Shown here piece after piece: positions 9,542-18,915 of a DNA stretch of 64,000 bases. The DNA is from Candidatus Bathyarchaeia archaeon (lineage in GTDB: Archaea > Thermoproteota > Bathyarchaeia > Bathyarchaeales > Bathyarchaeaceae). Both the position numbers and the translations under genes were made by a program. The DNA lies in NCBI GenBank assembly GCA_035283685.1, contig DATETJ010000009.1, forward strand, positions 186,001 to 250,000, in the 5' to 3' direction. The notes under the pieces are model-generated. The model was not told the DNA's origin and made no database searches. It saw nothing but the letters and a program-made list of their open reading frames with translations. Numbering within the stretch: position 1 is the first letter of the stretch; the number at the start of each line of letters is the position of its first letter.

Positions 9542-9886
9542 TTAGAAGAAACCTAGGTATTTGAGGGCGAATACGGTTACAAGCGCGATGCCGACGATGC
9601 CACCTATCAAGACTATTGTTCCTTTTGACAGCGAGGGCAGACCTGACGATTCTGCTGATTCTTCGATTTGGAAGCCTTTAATCTCGCCTGTTGCGACATC
9701 CACTTGAACCGTAGCTGTTCGCTTTTGCACGTCAACTTCGACTAGGTATCGTTCGCCTTCTAGGCTGACTTTTCTTGGACGTAGCTGCGTGCGTCTGTAC
9801 CCCAGTCGATTCAGGAAGCCTTGGGCTAGCCAAGTGACTCGTTCGGCGTCTAACCGCCTCTTGCCAGCTTCCACTTCAGAAGACAT
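9542..9886 (-). CDS. Small PepSY-like membrane protein
   Basis: 114 residues. The first ~75 residues hold YLVEVDVQKRTATVQVDVATGEIKG, a pattern like the PepSY/YpeB propeptide fold in which a short beta-hairpin ends in a D-x-x-T-G-E-I turn. One membrane helix follows at the C-terminus (GTIVLIGGIVGIALVTVFALKYL). With no signal peptide it should be tail-anchored with the soluble part inside, or outside if the chain inverts. Function unknown. Confidence 0.65.
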   Translation of the reverse strand: MSSEVEAGKRRLDAERVTWLAQGFLNRLGYRRTQLRPRKVSLEGERYLVEVDVQKRTATVQVDVATGEIKGFQIEESAESSGLPSLSKGTIVLIGGIVGIALVTVFALKYLGFF

Positions 9887-9964
9887 TACAACTCTACTGA
9901 GAACCTTACGTTCGGAGCGTTTTAGGAGTTATGAAATGGCAATTCATATAGTCTTTTTTTATTT

Positions 9965-10084
9965 GTGATTCATGAAATCGATCTCGACGGCAAAAACGAA
10001 GTAAGCTTTGGGCATTCAGTGAGCACTATCCGTGCAAACCATGAGGTTAAGCGTGAAGTTCGGAAGCGAAGGATGATAAAATAG
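9965..10084 (+). CDS. Possible 39-residue basic protein
   Basis: GTG-initiated frame (VIHEIDLDGKNEVSFGHS...) with a strongly basic C-terminal end (REVRKRRMIK) in the gap between two minus-strand genes. Composition looks protein-like rather than random, but there is no ribosome-binding site and no recognised family. It could be a remnant of a longer gene. The rest of the 9887-10096 gap shows nothing else. Confidence 0.25.
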   Translation: MIHEIDLDGKNEVSFGHSVSTIRANHEVKREVRKRRMIK

Positions 10085-10096
10085 AGAGTGCTTCTG

Positions 10097-10282
10097 CTAT
10101 TTCTTGCTTTTCAGCGTGCCAGCTGTGGCGAAGTGTGTCTTGGGCATGTCCACGAACTCTATCCACACGTCATCTTTTGAAACGCCTAAGACCTCAAATA
10201 ACGTGTCCGTGAAAGCTTTTGCGATTTTTTCTCTTTGTTCGTTGGTTCTTCCTTCGATCATGTGCACTTCAACGTAAGGCAT
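10097..10282 (-). CDS. 4-oxalocrotonate tautomerase family protein
   Basis: 61 residues starting MPYVEVHMIEGRT; after Met removal Pro1 is the catalytic base of the tautomerase superfamily. GGGAGGT upstream supports the ATG at 10282 rather than the longer frame to 10366, and Pro1 requires it. The length matches the 60-65 residues of the hexameric 4-OT subunit. The pattern RTNEQREKIAKAFTDTL is the usual first helix. Substrate unknown. Confidence 0.88.
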   Translation of the reverse strand: MPYVEVHMIEGRTNEQREKIAKAFTDTLFEVLGVSKDDVWIEFVDMPKTHFATAGTLKSKK

Positions 10283-10409
10283 TTTTTGGATGCAACCTCC
10301 CTTCTGCTCTGGCAATTTTAGGCTATTTTCCGTAATAAGTTTGGTGCATGTAACCGATGGGTTCAAATCTCAGTATGACATATGACATTTTTCAACGAGG
10401 ACCCCAAAC

Positions 10410-11276
10410 ATGTCAAGAGTTGCCATTGTCAAGAACGAGGACCCAATCGACGCGACGGTTACCGCCTTGAAGATGGTCGAGTCAGATGTTGCCAGCGCCC
10501 TCACTCAGTCTGGGATGAAAACGGTTTTGATCAAGCCCAATTACATCAATTCCAAGCATCCGTCAACAGGCATAACAACAGACAGCAGAGTAATCGAAGG
10601 AATAGTTCAGTTCTTAAAAGAACGCAACGCGGCAAATAACATAATCATAGGCGAGGGTTGTGGTTTCGCAGACACTTTCTATGCTTTTAAGGTTGCAGGA
10701 GTGGACGCCGTTGCTGAACGTTGGAACGTGAAATTAGTCGACTTAAATCACGACGAGTTTGTTGAGGTTTATCCGCCTAATCCCTTGAATCTGAAGAAGA
10801 CCAAGGTTGCCAAAACGGCGCTGGAGAGCACGATTATCAGTGTGCCCAAGCTGAAACCTCATCGAATAGCCACTGTAACCTTGAGTTTGAAGAACATGAT
10901 GGGAGCCTTGGCTTCGAAGGGTTCGATGCACAAGGGGACTAGCCTAAGCGAGAACATCGCCGATTTGGCTTCTGTGATAAAGCCCAACATAGCCGTCATT
11001 GATGGTATAATCGCAGGCGAGGGACACGAAACCAGCGGCAACCCCGTGCCCATGAATCTAGTCATCGCTGGAATAGACCCGGTAGCAGTTGACGCTGTAG
11101 GCGCCGCGATAATGGGCATTCAACCAACCGATGTCAAACACTTACGGCTAGCTGAAAAAAAGGGACTGGGAACTTGCACGTTGAATAACATCACGGTTTT
11201 AGGCGAACCTATAGAGAAGGTCTGCAGAAAGTTCCATAGATCACTCTCATCCCGGGTGCTCGCGCACATCGGCTAA
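10410..11276 (+). CDS. DUF362 domain protein
   Basis: 288 residues with the DUF362 pattern: KTVLIKPNYINSKHPSTGITTD near residue 40, a central IIGEGCG, VPKLKPHRIATVTLSLKNMMG, and IDGIIAGEGHETSGNPVPMN near residue 200. In other archaea DUF362 is often joined to ferredoxin domains; none is here, so this is the stand-alone form. GAGGA precedes the ATG. Its last 30 bases overlap the convergent glycosyltransferase gene. A decayed relative lies at 25221-25463. Biochemical role not established. Confidence 0.85.
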   Translation: MSRVAIVKNEDPIDATVTALKMVESDVASALTQSGMKTVLIKPNYINSKHPSTGITTDSRVIEGIVQFLKERNAANNIIIGEGCGFADTFYAFKVAGVDAVAERWNVKLVDLNHDEFVEVYPPNPLNLKKTKVAKTALESTIISVPKLKPHRIATVTLSLKNMMGALASKGSMHKGTSLSENIADLASVIKPNIAVIDGIIAGEGHETSGNPVPMNLVIAGIDPVAVDAVGAAIMGIQPTDVKHLRLAEKKGLGTCTLNNITVLGEPIEKVCRKFHRSLSSRVLAHIG

Positions 11277-12419
11277 AGGTCGCACGTGCGGTATCTTACT
11301 GAACTCAGCTTTAACTCCACGACGCTCCAAGATGACCGCTTTTATGAAGTACCAGATGACAAAGAAGAGGTAAAAGTAGCCCAGAACTGGTAGGGCTAAG
11401 ACATTTCCTATATTGTTCTCAGCAAGAGAATTTGCGAGAAAGACGACGACGGTGTAAATTGCTGTAGCTAGTATGGCTATGTTCATAAGGAGTGGTTCGC
11501 TCAGAACGTAGCAGATGAGAATGAACGTCAGAGTGGCAGCCCAAACTAGCGGCAACATGTACCCCAACGCCATTAAGAACAAGCCTATGAAGCCAACGTG
11601 CCTAAACACTCTTTTTGAGAATCCCTTGTGCCTAAGACTGGCCTGCACAGCGCCCCTTGTCCATTTTTCTCTTTGTCGTTTAAAAAGGGAAAGCGAGGGC
11701 GGCGGGGAGACGTAACTGATCGCTTGGGGTTCAAACTCTATTTTGTAGCCCTTAGACGCGATGTCCACTGAAAAGTCGAAGTCTTCGGTCAACGCGTCCT
11801 CATTGAATGAAGCCAGTTCTCGCCTCATGCTGAAAAAGGCTCCATGAAGTATTGGAAAAAAATCGAACCTGCTAGAGAAGGGATGAAAAAGGTTGAAGCA
11901 TAGACTGAATTCTAAGGCTGTAAGCCTGCTAACAAATCCGTTGGAATGAATCTTGGTCACTCCTGTAACAACTGCCACATCTTTTGAGTCGAAGTGTTTG
12001 AGCAGATGTTTGATGCAGTCTTTTTCGGGGCGGTTGTCGGCATCTAGGACGACTATGATGTCTTCTTTGGCAATCTTTGCGCCCGTGTTTAAGCTGGCTG
12101 CTTTTCCAAGCTTCGCTTCGTTGCGGATTACGGTGGCGTTCATCTTTTTGGCCACCTCGTACGTGGAGTCTATCGAATGGTCATCTACCACGATTGTTTC
12201 AGCGATGGAGAAGCTTGAGTTTCTGAGGTTTTGAAGCAAGCTCTCGACCACGCCTTCTTCGTTGTAGGCTGGGATAATTACGGAGACCTTGAGAGGATTA
12301 ATGTCTGAATATCTGCGAGTTTTGGGTTTGCGAAATGCGAAATACGATGTGATAACGTAAAAGGCCACCAAGAAAGCGGTGACAACGACCAAAAAGACTC
12401 TCAGCGCTGCGATTAACAC
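11247..12419 (-). CDS. Membrane GT2 family glycosyltransferase
   Basis: 390 residues. One N-terminal membrane helix, then a GT-A domain with VSVIIPAYNEEGVVES, the ETIVVDDHS nucleotide-binding Asp, VVLDADNRPE (DxD), LTEDFDFS (acceptor-side ED) and KRQREKWTRGA, a form of the QxxRW motif. Three or four C-terminal membrane helices follow. This matches processive or polyprenol-linked GT2 synthases such as chitin/hyaluronan-synthase-like proteins. Seven bases overlap the deacetylase gene upstream, so the two are translationally coupled and probably build and trim the same surface glycan. Confidence 0.9.
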   Translation of the reverse strand: MLIAALRVFLVVVTAFLVAFYVITSYFAFRKPKTRRYSDINPLKVSVIIPAYNEEGVVESLLQNLRNSSFSIAETIVVDDHSIDSTYEVAKKMNATVIRNEAKLGKAASLNTGAKIAKEDIIVVLDADNRPEKDCIKHLLKHFDSKDVAVVTGVTKIHSNGFVSRLTALEFSLCFNLFHPFSSRFDFFPILHGAFFSMRRELASFNEDALTEDFDFSVDIASKGYKIEFEPQAISYVSPPPSLSLFKRQREKWTRGAVQASLRHKGFSKRVFRHVGFIGLFLMALGYMLPLVWAATLTFILICYVLSEPLLMNIAILATAIYTVVVFLANSLAENNIGNVLALPVLGYFYLFFVIWYFIKAVILERRGVKAEFSKIPHVRPLADVREHPG

Positions 12420-13258
12420 AATTGTTTCCCAGATGCTTGTATGTAATAAGCTTCAGTTGTTCCAAGACGGGCGTGCTCTTCTGTTATTTGCTGCAAGGTC
12501 AAACTGTCCAATCCATTCTCTTTGATGCACAGAAAGAGCTCTTTGAGAATTTGTAAACCCCATTTTGATAAGGCGTCAATGTGGGAATCGATCACGATGT
12601 ATCCAGTCTCCATTTGTGAAACGCTGTTCTGCAGGAATGCCTGAAAGCAGTTTACTTCACACTTTAGATTGTGCCAAGTAAACTCATGCGTAATCGGTAT
12701 CTCCAACAGTTTCAGGTTCATTGGGTGAAACATTTTCGACGCAGTGAGTCCGTGTCTTCTTGAAAACCAGATCGCTCTTAACGGCGGGACATAAGAGAGA
12801 AGAATCTTTGTCAGAGCCATTTTGGACGAGTCATAAAGAAAGTCTAGGTCGTTGAGCGCCTGCAATAGGCTTCTGTTTATTTGATGATAAGGCGCTCTAA
12901 ACCCTTTGGGGGTTATCTCCAGTTTTTCATTGAAGATCTGTAGTCCCATCGAGATTTTTTCTCTGATCGCTGAGTAGCATGGACTGAGTGGGCCTAGCGG
13001 GTTCCATGTTTCGAAGGGATAATGACTAAGACCATGAAGGGCTATTTCATGGCCACTAGCTTGAGCGTGATTTAGAAGCGTTGCTATTGAACTGCGTGAG
13101 CTCCATTCGCTGTGACTCTTAGGGATTACAAAGAAGGTGGCGGTTATGTCGAATCTATCGATTGTGCTAAGTAACTCTCTTAACTTTTCAGCCTTTGTTG
13201 TCGGGGAGATGTCATCACAGGTGAAGGCTATTTTGGGTTTGTGCATTGATTTGCACAT
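12413..13258 (-). CDS. Polysaccharide deacetylase (NodB-like)
   Basis: 281 residues. FTCDDIS near the N-terminus carries the catalytic Asp pair, and EIALHGLSHYPFE provides the metal-binding HxxxH of the NodB/carbohydrate-esterase-4 fold; GFRAPYHQINRSLL is the RxPY motif. No signal peptide, so the site of action would be cytoplasmic, or close to the membrane on lipid-linked sugars. The start is ambiguous between 13258 and the ATG at 13246. Coupled to the GT2 gene by a 7-base overlap. Confidence 0.88.
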   Translation of the reverse strand: MCKSMHKPKIAFTCDDISPTTKAEKLRELLSTIDRFDITATFFVIPKSHSEWSSRSSIATLLNHAQASGHEIALHGLSHYPFETWNPLGPLSPCYSAIREKISMGLQIFNEKLEITPKGFRAPYHQINRSLLQALNDLDFLYDSSKMALTKILLSYVPPLRAIWFSRRHGLTASKMFHPMNLKLLEIPITHEFTWHNLKCEVNCFQAFLQNSVSQMETGYIVIDSHIDALSKWGLQILKELFLCIKENGLDSLTLQQITEEHARLGTTEAYYIQASGKQLC

Positions 13259-13317
13259 GGCTATTATGGTTAAAGCATAATTAAGAGTATTCTAGATAAT
13301 AGTTTGGAGCAGGTTAA

Positions 13318-14370
13318 TTGAGTCGAGCCCTATCGGCAATTCCATTATCAGGGCTTCTCGCTGCTTCGCTTCTGAAGCTTCGGAAAGCCAAATGGAAACA
13401 ATATTCTCTAGTGGTTTCCAAATCACACAAGCACGGTCCGCCTATAGCCATGTGGGCTATTACGACACGTTGCAACTGCCGATGCTATTTCTGTAAGGTT
13501 TGGCGTAAACGAGTAGTTGAACCCAGCCTTAAGCAGGCTTTACAAACTATTGACACATTGAACAGTCTGGGATGCTACAGCCTTAGCATAACGGGAGGAG
13601 AGCCGCTGCTCTATCCCTACCTCGCGGAAGTTGTCAATTACGCGCACGACAAGGGTTTCATTGTCCAGATAAACACCAACGGGTCACTTTTGACTGAGAG
13701 CATTCCGAAAATCTCCAAAGCAGACCTTGTGACAATCTCACTGGACTATCCAGACGAGGGGCACGATAAGGCACGTGAGCATCCACACCTGTTAGAGAAA
13801 GCGCTTAACGGCGCAAACGCGTGTAGGCGTGCCAACCTGCGAGTAGACTTCAGCACGCTGCTTCTTGGTGACCAAGAAATAGCAAAGCTTGTGGAAGTCA
13901 CTAGGAATTTCAAAGCCAGTTTGGTCTTGTCCTATCCCGAGGTCGGAGGTTCACTTCACGCGGATTCTTGGGCTGTGCCCTCGAAACAATGGTTGATTAA
14001 ATGCTTTAAGTCAGCGTTGGCTCTGAAGGAAAGAGGCAACCCCATCTTTAATACAAAGCTTGGACTTCGCGATGCAATCCAGTATCTAGAAACGGGGAAG
14101 CGTTCTATTCCATGTTTTGCAGGTGAAAGCATAATCTACATAGACTGGAACGGATGGGTCTATCCATGCCTTCACTTGCCCAAAACTTGCCGAATAGAGC
14201 AACTAGCTGAAAAGTATCCAAGTTTTCCGAAATTTTATTCGTGCACCGAATGTTACGACCAGGCTTGGCTTGACCTTTCAGCGATAGAATGGACTTTGAC
14301 CAATTTTAGACCAGATTTGAGTTTTCAAGACTTGCTGCAAATAAGCAAGATAGCCCTAAAAATGGTGTAG
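13318..14370 (+). CDS. Radical SAM/SPASM-like protein
   Basis: 350 residues from a TTG at 13318, with GGAGCAGG just upstream. The 4Fe-4S cluster motif is CNCRCYFC (CxxxCxxC), followed by SITGGEPLLYPYL (GGE SAM-binding loop) and a C-terminal Cys set (CFAG...CLHLPKTC...CTECYDQ) of SPASM/twitch type that would hold an auxiliary cluster. It faces away from the deacetylase/GT2 pair across a 59-base gap. The family includes enzymes that modify peptides, lipids and sugars; a role in envelope lipid or glycan modification is inference from neighbours. Confidence 0.87.
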   Translation: MSRALSAIPLSGLLAASLLKLRKAKWKQYSLVVSKSHKHGPPIAMWAITTRCNCRCYFCKVWRKRVVEPSLKQALQTIDTLNSLGCYSLSITGGEPLLYPYLAEVVNYAHDKGFIVQINTNGSLLTESIPKISKADLVTISLDYPDEGHDKAREHPHLLEKALNGANACRRANLRVDFSTLLLGDQEIAKLVEVTRNFKASLVLSYPEVGGSLHADSWAVPSKQWLIKCFKSALALKERGNPIFNTKLGLRDAIQYLETGKRSIPCFAGESIIYIDWNGWVYPCLHLPKTCRIEQLAEKYPSFPKFYSCTECYDQAWLDLSAIEWTLTNFRPDLSFQDLLQISKIALKMV

Positions 14371-14386
14371 AAGGCGGAACCCCATT

Positions 14387-14917
14387 TCAGTAGCGGGCGT
14401 ACACAGCCCACATCAAAAGAAGCAAGCTCAAACCTATAGCTGACCCGATGAACATGTCCACTAGCAAAGTGTGCTCGTGACCAGAAACAAACGAGACAAG
14501 CCACGCAATCGACCAAGGAACAGGTCGCCCGCCAACTGGGTACGGGTCCATCCACCACCAGTTAGGGTAGTTCAACCAGTTCAGAGGTCCGTTTCCACGA
14601 ATGCTTTCAATCACCGAAGCGCTGACCAAATCCAAAAAACCACAGCTAACTAGAATTGCAGGAGTGGCTAAAAGAAGAATTACTCCAGTGTAGTTCTCCC
14701 CGAGGGTCTGCCAAAAATTTCTTTTCCAAAAAAGTGGAGTCAACGTCATCATGAAAGTTAAGAGAAACATCACCAAACTCACAGGAATCCAATATGCAGG
14801 GGCCTGGGGCTCTGGAATTATCGCACCAAACAAGGTCGCATCCGCAAGTGCATAAAAAAGTGTGCTGAATGCAAAAGAAAGAAGGGCAAGCCGCGTGATT
14901 TGCTTTTTCCTATTCAA
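14387..14917 (-). CDS. Multi-pass membrane protein of unknown function
   Basis: 176 residues with four or five hydrophobic segments (ALLSFAFSTLFYALADATLF, YWIPVSLVMFLLTFMMTL, ...GVILLLATPAILVSCGF, DMFIGSAIGLSLLLLMWAV) and a Trp/Pro-rich loop (NYPNWWWMDPYP) between the third and last. No family recognised. It converges on the radical SAM gene with a 16-base gap. Confidence 0.7.
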   Translation of the reverse strand: MNRKKQITRLALLSFAFSTLFYALADATLFGAIIPEPQAPAYWIPVSLVMFLLTFMMTLTPLFWKRNFWQTLGENYTGVILLLATPAILVSCGFLDLVSASVIESIRGNGPLNWLNYPNWWWMDPYPVGGRPVPWSIAWLVSFVSGHEHTLLVDMFIGSAIGLSLLLLMWAVYARY

Positions 14918-14984
14918 CCAACGTACGCCAAATAAGATCTTTGGACCCAGATCTAATTAGCGTTTACGCGACGGAGCGCCATCA

Positions 14985-17900
14985 TCACCATCTTTGTCCG
15001 AGAGAACCATTGATTATTCGGATGTCGTCGTTGTCCACTGTTCCGTCGTTGTTTATGTCCGCGTTGGGGTTCCATTCAGGATCGGTTTTGTCAGAGGCGT
15101 AAGCTTTTCCCAGTTCCCACATGTCATGGACGTCGACTAATCGGTCGTTGTTTACGTCGCCTGGAATGGTCACGAACACGTTGGTGGAGTTTAAGGTGTT
15201 GTCTGATATGTCGGTTTCGCCTAGTACCGGAGTGGCGTAGGAGCTTATCACATAGTTGGCTAAAGAGAAACCTGTGGTGTTCCAAGAAGCATTGACTGTC
15301 GAAGATTGCCCCCTTCCTAAGGTGACGCTAAGAGTGTCAACCGCTGTGTCGTTGGCGAAAACCGTCAGGTTAACGTCTTCCGTGAAATCGCCTTGGTTGG
15401 CTACGGTTACGTTGATTGGCAGAAAATATCCTCTACCCGTGCTGGTCTCTGAAGGTGATATGTTGATGACTGCGATATCATGCAGCAGCGGAGCGGTCAC
15501 TTCGAAGGAGTTCAGCGCGTCAAATGAGCTGTCATAGAGCCCGTTTTCGAAGACGTCAAGGATGATGTCATAGTTCCCAACTAAAGTTGAATTCCAGATG
15601 AGCGTTGGCTGAATGTCCCCAAGATTGTCTGAATAGACGGTGCTGGTTGTGCCTGTTATGCGTGTGGGAATGGGGTCTCCGTCGTTCCATTGGGCAACGT
15701 CATTTACGATGTAGATTTTGTAGTCTGTGTTTTCTTTCAGGTTGCTTCCTTTAACATAGAGTGCTTCGCCTGCACTGAAGCTGGCTTTCATGTTGCCCGA
15801 AGAATCGCAGCTTTGAATGGTGGCGGGTTCCTCCTCAGCTCCGAATGTTGCTGCAGGAGGCAGTGACGCGTGCTTACGGACTCGCAGAAGATCAACAAAC
15901 ATTTTTGTCTGTTGCATGGTGTCGAAGTAAATTCTGTCGGAGCTGATTTGAGCCGCTGAGACTGAGTGTTCGATGCCGTTGATGACGACTCTGCTGTTGG
16001 TTCCACTCCAGACTACGGTTATGGGATACCACGTGTTCCAGCTTCCATAATGCAGGAGCGTGTACAGTCCTTCTCGGTACCAGTAGAATTTGGCTCCAGA
16101 TTCTTCGTAATAGTATAGTGCGCCATTGTTGGGGTTGTTCGCGTCGGCGAGAAGCAGTCTTCCTTTTGGCTGCGTTGTGTTCACTCCAAGAGCGTCGGTT
16201 ACGTCCCAGTAAAAGTCTACGGCGCATGTAGAGAAGTTCTGTGGATGCTCTGCAAACTGTATCGATGAGGTCTCATTTTCGTAAACCAGTAACCCGTAAC
16301 CGCCTTCATACTTTGCAGAAGGATCTCTCTTGACTTTGCTGGGGTCTGAGAAATTCCATGGTGATTCAATCCAAGTGTCAGTGGCTGGGTCATACTGCTC
16401 ATTGTAGTTTAATCCAGTCGGGATTTCACCTTCACGGATGACGACCCCTCCGATCACATACATCTTATTGTTGATCACAGCCGCGGCTGATCCAGCTCTT
16501 GGATGAACCGCAGGTGACTTCTGCTCCCACGAGTTGGTTGAAGGATCGTATACGTAGTTGCTGACATAGAATTCTACGCTTCGTCCGTGTGTCACGTATA
16601 TTCTGCCATTTATGACTGGTTGCTCTCTGCCTCCTCCATATTTGCCGGTTGGCATGGGTGCTTGGGTTGTCCAACTGTTTGTTGCGGGATCGTAGGCTTC
16701 ATTCGCGTTTACTGCGCCGACTGTGTCGCGGTATCCGCCAATGAGATATATTCTGTTGCCCACTACGGCGCATGCTGCCCATGTTCGGGGAGTCGGCATA
16801 GGTGCCTTTGGAGTGTACGAGTCAGTTGCGGGATCGTACTCGTAGTGGTTGAGATTGTAGAAAAGGTGGATTCTGTCACCGTACTTTGCTGCCATCAAGC
16901 CTTGGTTCGAATAGAAGGGCGGTGGGTTTTTTGTTGTCCATGTCTCCGTGGTGGGGTTGTAGACTTCGTTCACGTTTACTGTGCCGCTGAAAACGTATAT
17001 TAACCCGTTGAATTCAACTGCGATTGGTCCCCAACGAGCTGAGGGCATGTCGGCTTTCCGGGTCCATGAATTCAACAAGGGATCGTATTCGTATGTTTCC
17101 CTTCTCACATCGCCAGTGCCGAAGTAGTAGCCTCCAAAAACGTAAATCTTGCCATTGTACACTGCGGCTGAGGGGTCAGCTCTAGGATCTGGCAGAGGTT
17201 GCTTGTCAGTCCATAGTGAGGGACCTTCATACTCGGTTTCAAAGTCTTCGTAAAATTCGAACGTGGCTTTTCCATTGGCAATGCTGTTAGTTGAGGGGTT
17301 ACCGTAGTACATGTATATTGTTTGGTTGCCAGAAGCAGGAATGTTTGGAACTTTTATCCACACCACTGCTGAGACTGAGGGTATGGCGCTTTCAATCCAG
17401 TAAGGGAGAATAGATGTTTGATCTTTGTCGATGAATCTCAAATCGGAGAAGTCTGGGTTCATTTTCGACGCGATGTAGTCTATGGTCAGCTTGACCTGAT
17501 AATTACTTAAGGTGGTGCCAGAGTTTTCAGTTAGGTTTATGGGTTTTCTGTAGCGCCAAACAGGATTCCACCAGGTGATTTTGGCTTTCATTCTGTAGTC
17601 TTCTTCAAAGCCGACTTGGCTTGTGGGTTCAAGTGGGGTGTACTTGCGGATTCGCATGTTGCTTTCTTGAACGTAGTCTATGTAGGAGTTGGGTTCCCAT
17701 GCGCCAGCGATTATGGCAAGTTTTGAAACTGATGAAGATATGGGAGCCTCCAAATAGGGTCCGTCGTTGTCATAGAATCTCAGGGTGCTTCCATTGTTCA
17801 TAATTCTCCAATTCGTAGAGTCTGTGGCTGAAACGCCCTTGAAGTAAATACGATTGTACGTGCTTATGCCTAGACTCAATGAAGACGCCGCGTTTTCAAC

Positions 17901-18704
17901 TACAACCGCTCTTGACGGTGAAATTGCGTCGTTGTGATCTTGATGTCCTGCAACGCCTATCACCGTGTTGTCTGGCGCGAGCAGACCGAAAAATCCTTGG
18001 CCTCTATCGGTTGCTGTAAGATCGTTGATTCTTGATGTGAAATCCACGATAAAGTTGCTTATCGGGGTCCACTGTGCGTGGTGTTGGCTTCCTCTGCCAT
18101 TTCCATCAGCTATCCAATAGGTTTGGCCGCTTTTGGTTGCGTCTTCGAATCTGAAGTAGTTGTTGACTGTGTGAGTTATGTTGCCGACGGCGTCTTCAGT
18201 CCATTTGGTTGGGTTTAGGCTGTTTCCGGGGAAGTTGTCGAAGAACTCGAAGCTGTCTGTTCCGTTGCTTGCATCGGATGCAATCGGGTTGTCGTAGTAC
18301 ATGTGGATGGTTGTGGTGTTGGATGCGGGAATGTTTGGCACTCTGATCCATATTGTCGCGGAAGTTGAAGGCGTGTAACTTTCGATCCAGTAGGGAATTA
18401 ATGTTGAGTTTCCGGTTTCGGTGAACCTGAGGTCTGAGAAATCGGTTTTCATGTCTGAATCGTAGTTGAGGTTGATTTTGATTTGAAAGTTGGTCAGGTT
18501 GTTTGGGTTTAGTGTGTTATCGATTGTTATGGGTCTTCTTTTGTGCCAGTCTGCGTTGTACCATGTTTGCGATTCGTTTTGAGGTTGAGCCGAGGGAACG
18601 ATTATGGATGCTAAGGGCGCTATGAGCAAGAGTGCAATTAATGCGTAGCCGATGTTTCTTTTGCGGCTGAAAAGTAAAGGAAGTTTTTCTTGCACTTTAG
18701 CCAT
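14985..18704 (-). CDS. Large exoprotein: two DUF2341 domains, Kelch propeller, CARDB domain, dockerin
   Basis: About 1239 residues from the ATG at 18704; the frame extends to 18830 but the signal segment (GYALIALLLIAPLASIIVPS) sits best behind MAKVQEK. DUF2341 domains open with WYNADWHKRRPITI (residue ~50) and WWNPVWRYRKPINL (~380), each followed by YWIESYxPSxSATIWIRVP-like strands. Residues ~500-770 are Kelch repeats (IYVFGGYYFGTG, IYLIGGYRDTVG). A CARDB-like domain precedes a C-terminal type I dockerin with two EF-hand-like loops, DVNNDRLVDVHD and DINNDGTVDNDD. The dockerin implies docking to a cohesin protein on or outside the cell; no cohesin is in the window. Probably carbohydrate-binding. 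Confidence 0.88.
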   Translation of the reverse strand: MAKVQEKLPLLFSRKRNIGYALIALLLIAPLASIIVPSAQPQNESQTWYNADWHKRRPITIDNTLNPNNLTNFQIKINLNYDSDMKTDFSDLRFTETGNSTLIPYWIESYTPSTSATIWIRVPNIPASNTTTIHMYYDNPIASDASNGTDSFEFFDNFPGNSLNPTKWTEDAVGNITHTVNNYFRFEDATKSGQTYWIADGNGRGSQHHAQWTPISNFIVDFTSRINDLTATDRGQGFFGLLAPDNTVIGVAGHQDHNDAISPSRAVVVENAASSLSLGISTYNRIYFKGVSATDSTNWRIMNNGSTLRFYDNDGPYLEAPISSSVSKLAIIAGAWEPNSYIDYVQESNMRIRKYTPLEPTSQVGFEEDYRMKAKITWWNPVWRYRKPINLTENSGTTLSNYQVKLTIDYIASKMNPDFSDLRFIDKDQTSILPYWIESAIPSVSAVVWIKVPNIPASGNQTIYMYYGNPSTNSIANGKATFEFYEDFETEYEGPSLWTDKQPLPDPRADPSAAVYNGKIYVFGGYYFGTGDVRRETYEYDPLLNSWTRKADMPSARWGPIAVEFNGLIYVFSGTVNVNEVYNPTTETWTTKNPPPFYSNQGLMAAKYGDRIHLFYNLNHYEYDPATDSYTPKAPMPTPRTWAACAVVGNRIYLIGGYRDTVGAVNANEAYDPATNSWTTQAPMPTGKYGGGREQPVINGRIYVTHGRSVEFYVSNYVYDPSTNSWEQKSPAVHPRAGSAAAVINNKMYVIGGVVIREGEIPTGLNYNEQYDPATDTWIESPWNFSDPSKVKRDPSAKYEGGYGLLVYENETSSIQFAEHPQNFSTCAVDFYWDVTDALGVNTTQPKGRLLLADANNPNNGALYYYEESGAKFYWYREGLYTLLHYGSWNTWYPITVVWSGTNSRVVINGIEHSVSAAQISSDRIYFDTMQQTKMFVDLLRVRKHASLPPAATFGAEEEPATIQSCDSSGNMKASFSAGEALYVKGSNLKENTDYKIYIVNDVAQWNDGDPIPTRITGTTSTVYSDNLGDIQPTLIWNSTLVGNYDIILDVFENGLYDSSFDALNSFEVTAPLLHDIAVINISPSETSTGRGYFLPINVTVANQGDFTEDVNLTVFANDTAVDTLSVTLGRGQSSTVNASWNTTGFSLANYVISSYATPVLGETDISDNTLNSTNVFVTIPGDVNNDRLVDVHDMWELGKAYASDKTDPEWNPNADINNDGTVDNDDIRIINGSLGQRW

Positions 18705-18915
18705 TTTGCTGCGACGCCCATCTTTTGTTTTGTCACGTCTGAATGTTGGATTCGCGTTTCGTATCCAAGTTTTCACCAAGCATGAATGACGGTAAGCTAA
18801 AAGGGTTGTGGAACTTGTAAGACGAGGCACTAGAATACTGGTATAGAGTTATCCTTTATGGCATAGACTCCAAAATGGCAATGAATCGAGTCTTGATATA
18901 TCGGGGCCAGTCTGG

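Noticed and set aside
10357-10373. T-arm-like GATGGGTTCAAATCTCAGT just before the DUF362 gene, possibly another tRNA fragment
   Set aside because: The stem is partly wobble-paired and no acceptor or CCA follows; too weak to list, though its place beside an accessory-type gene is noted.
16587-17003. 138-codon + strand frame rich in Cys/Val
   Set aside because: Shadow of the Kelch region; the Cys richness comes from reverse reading of repeated Kelch codons.
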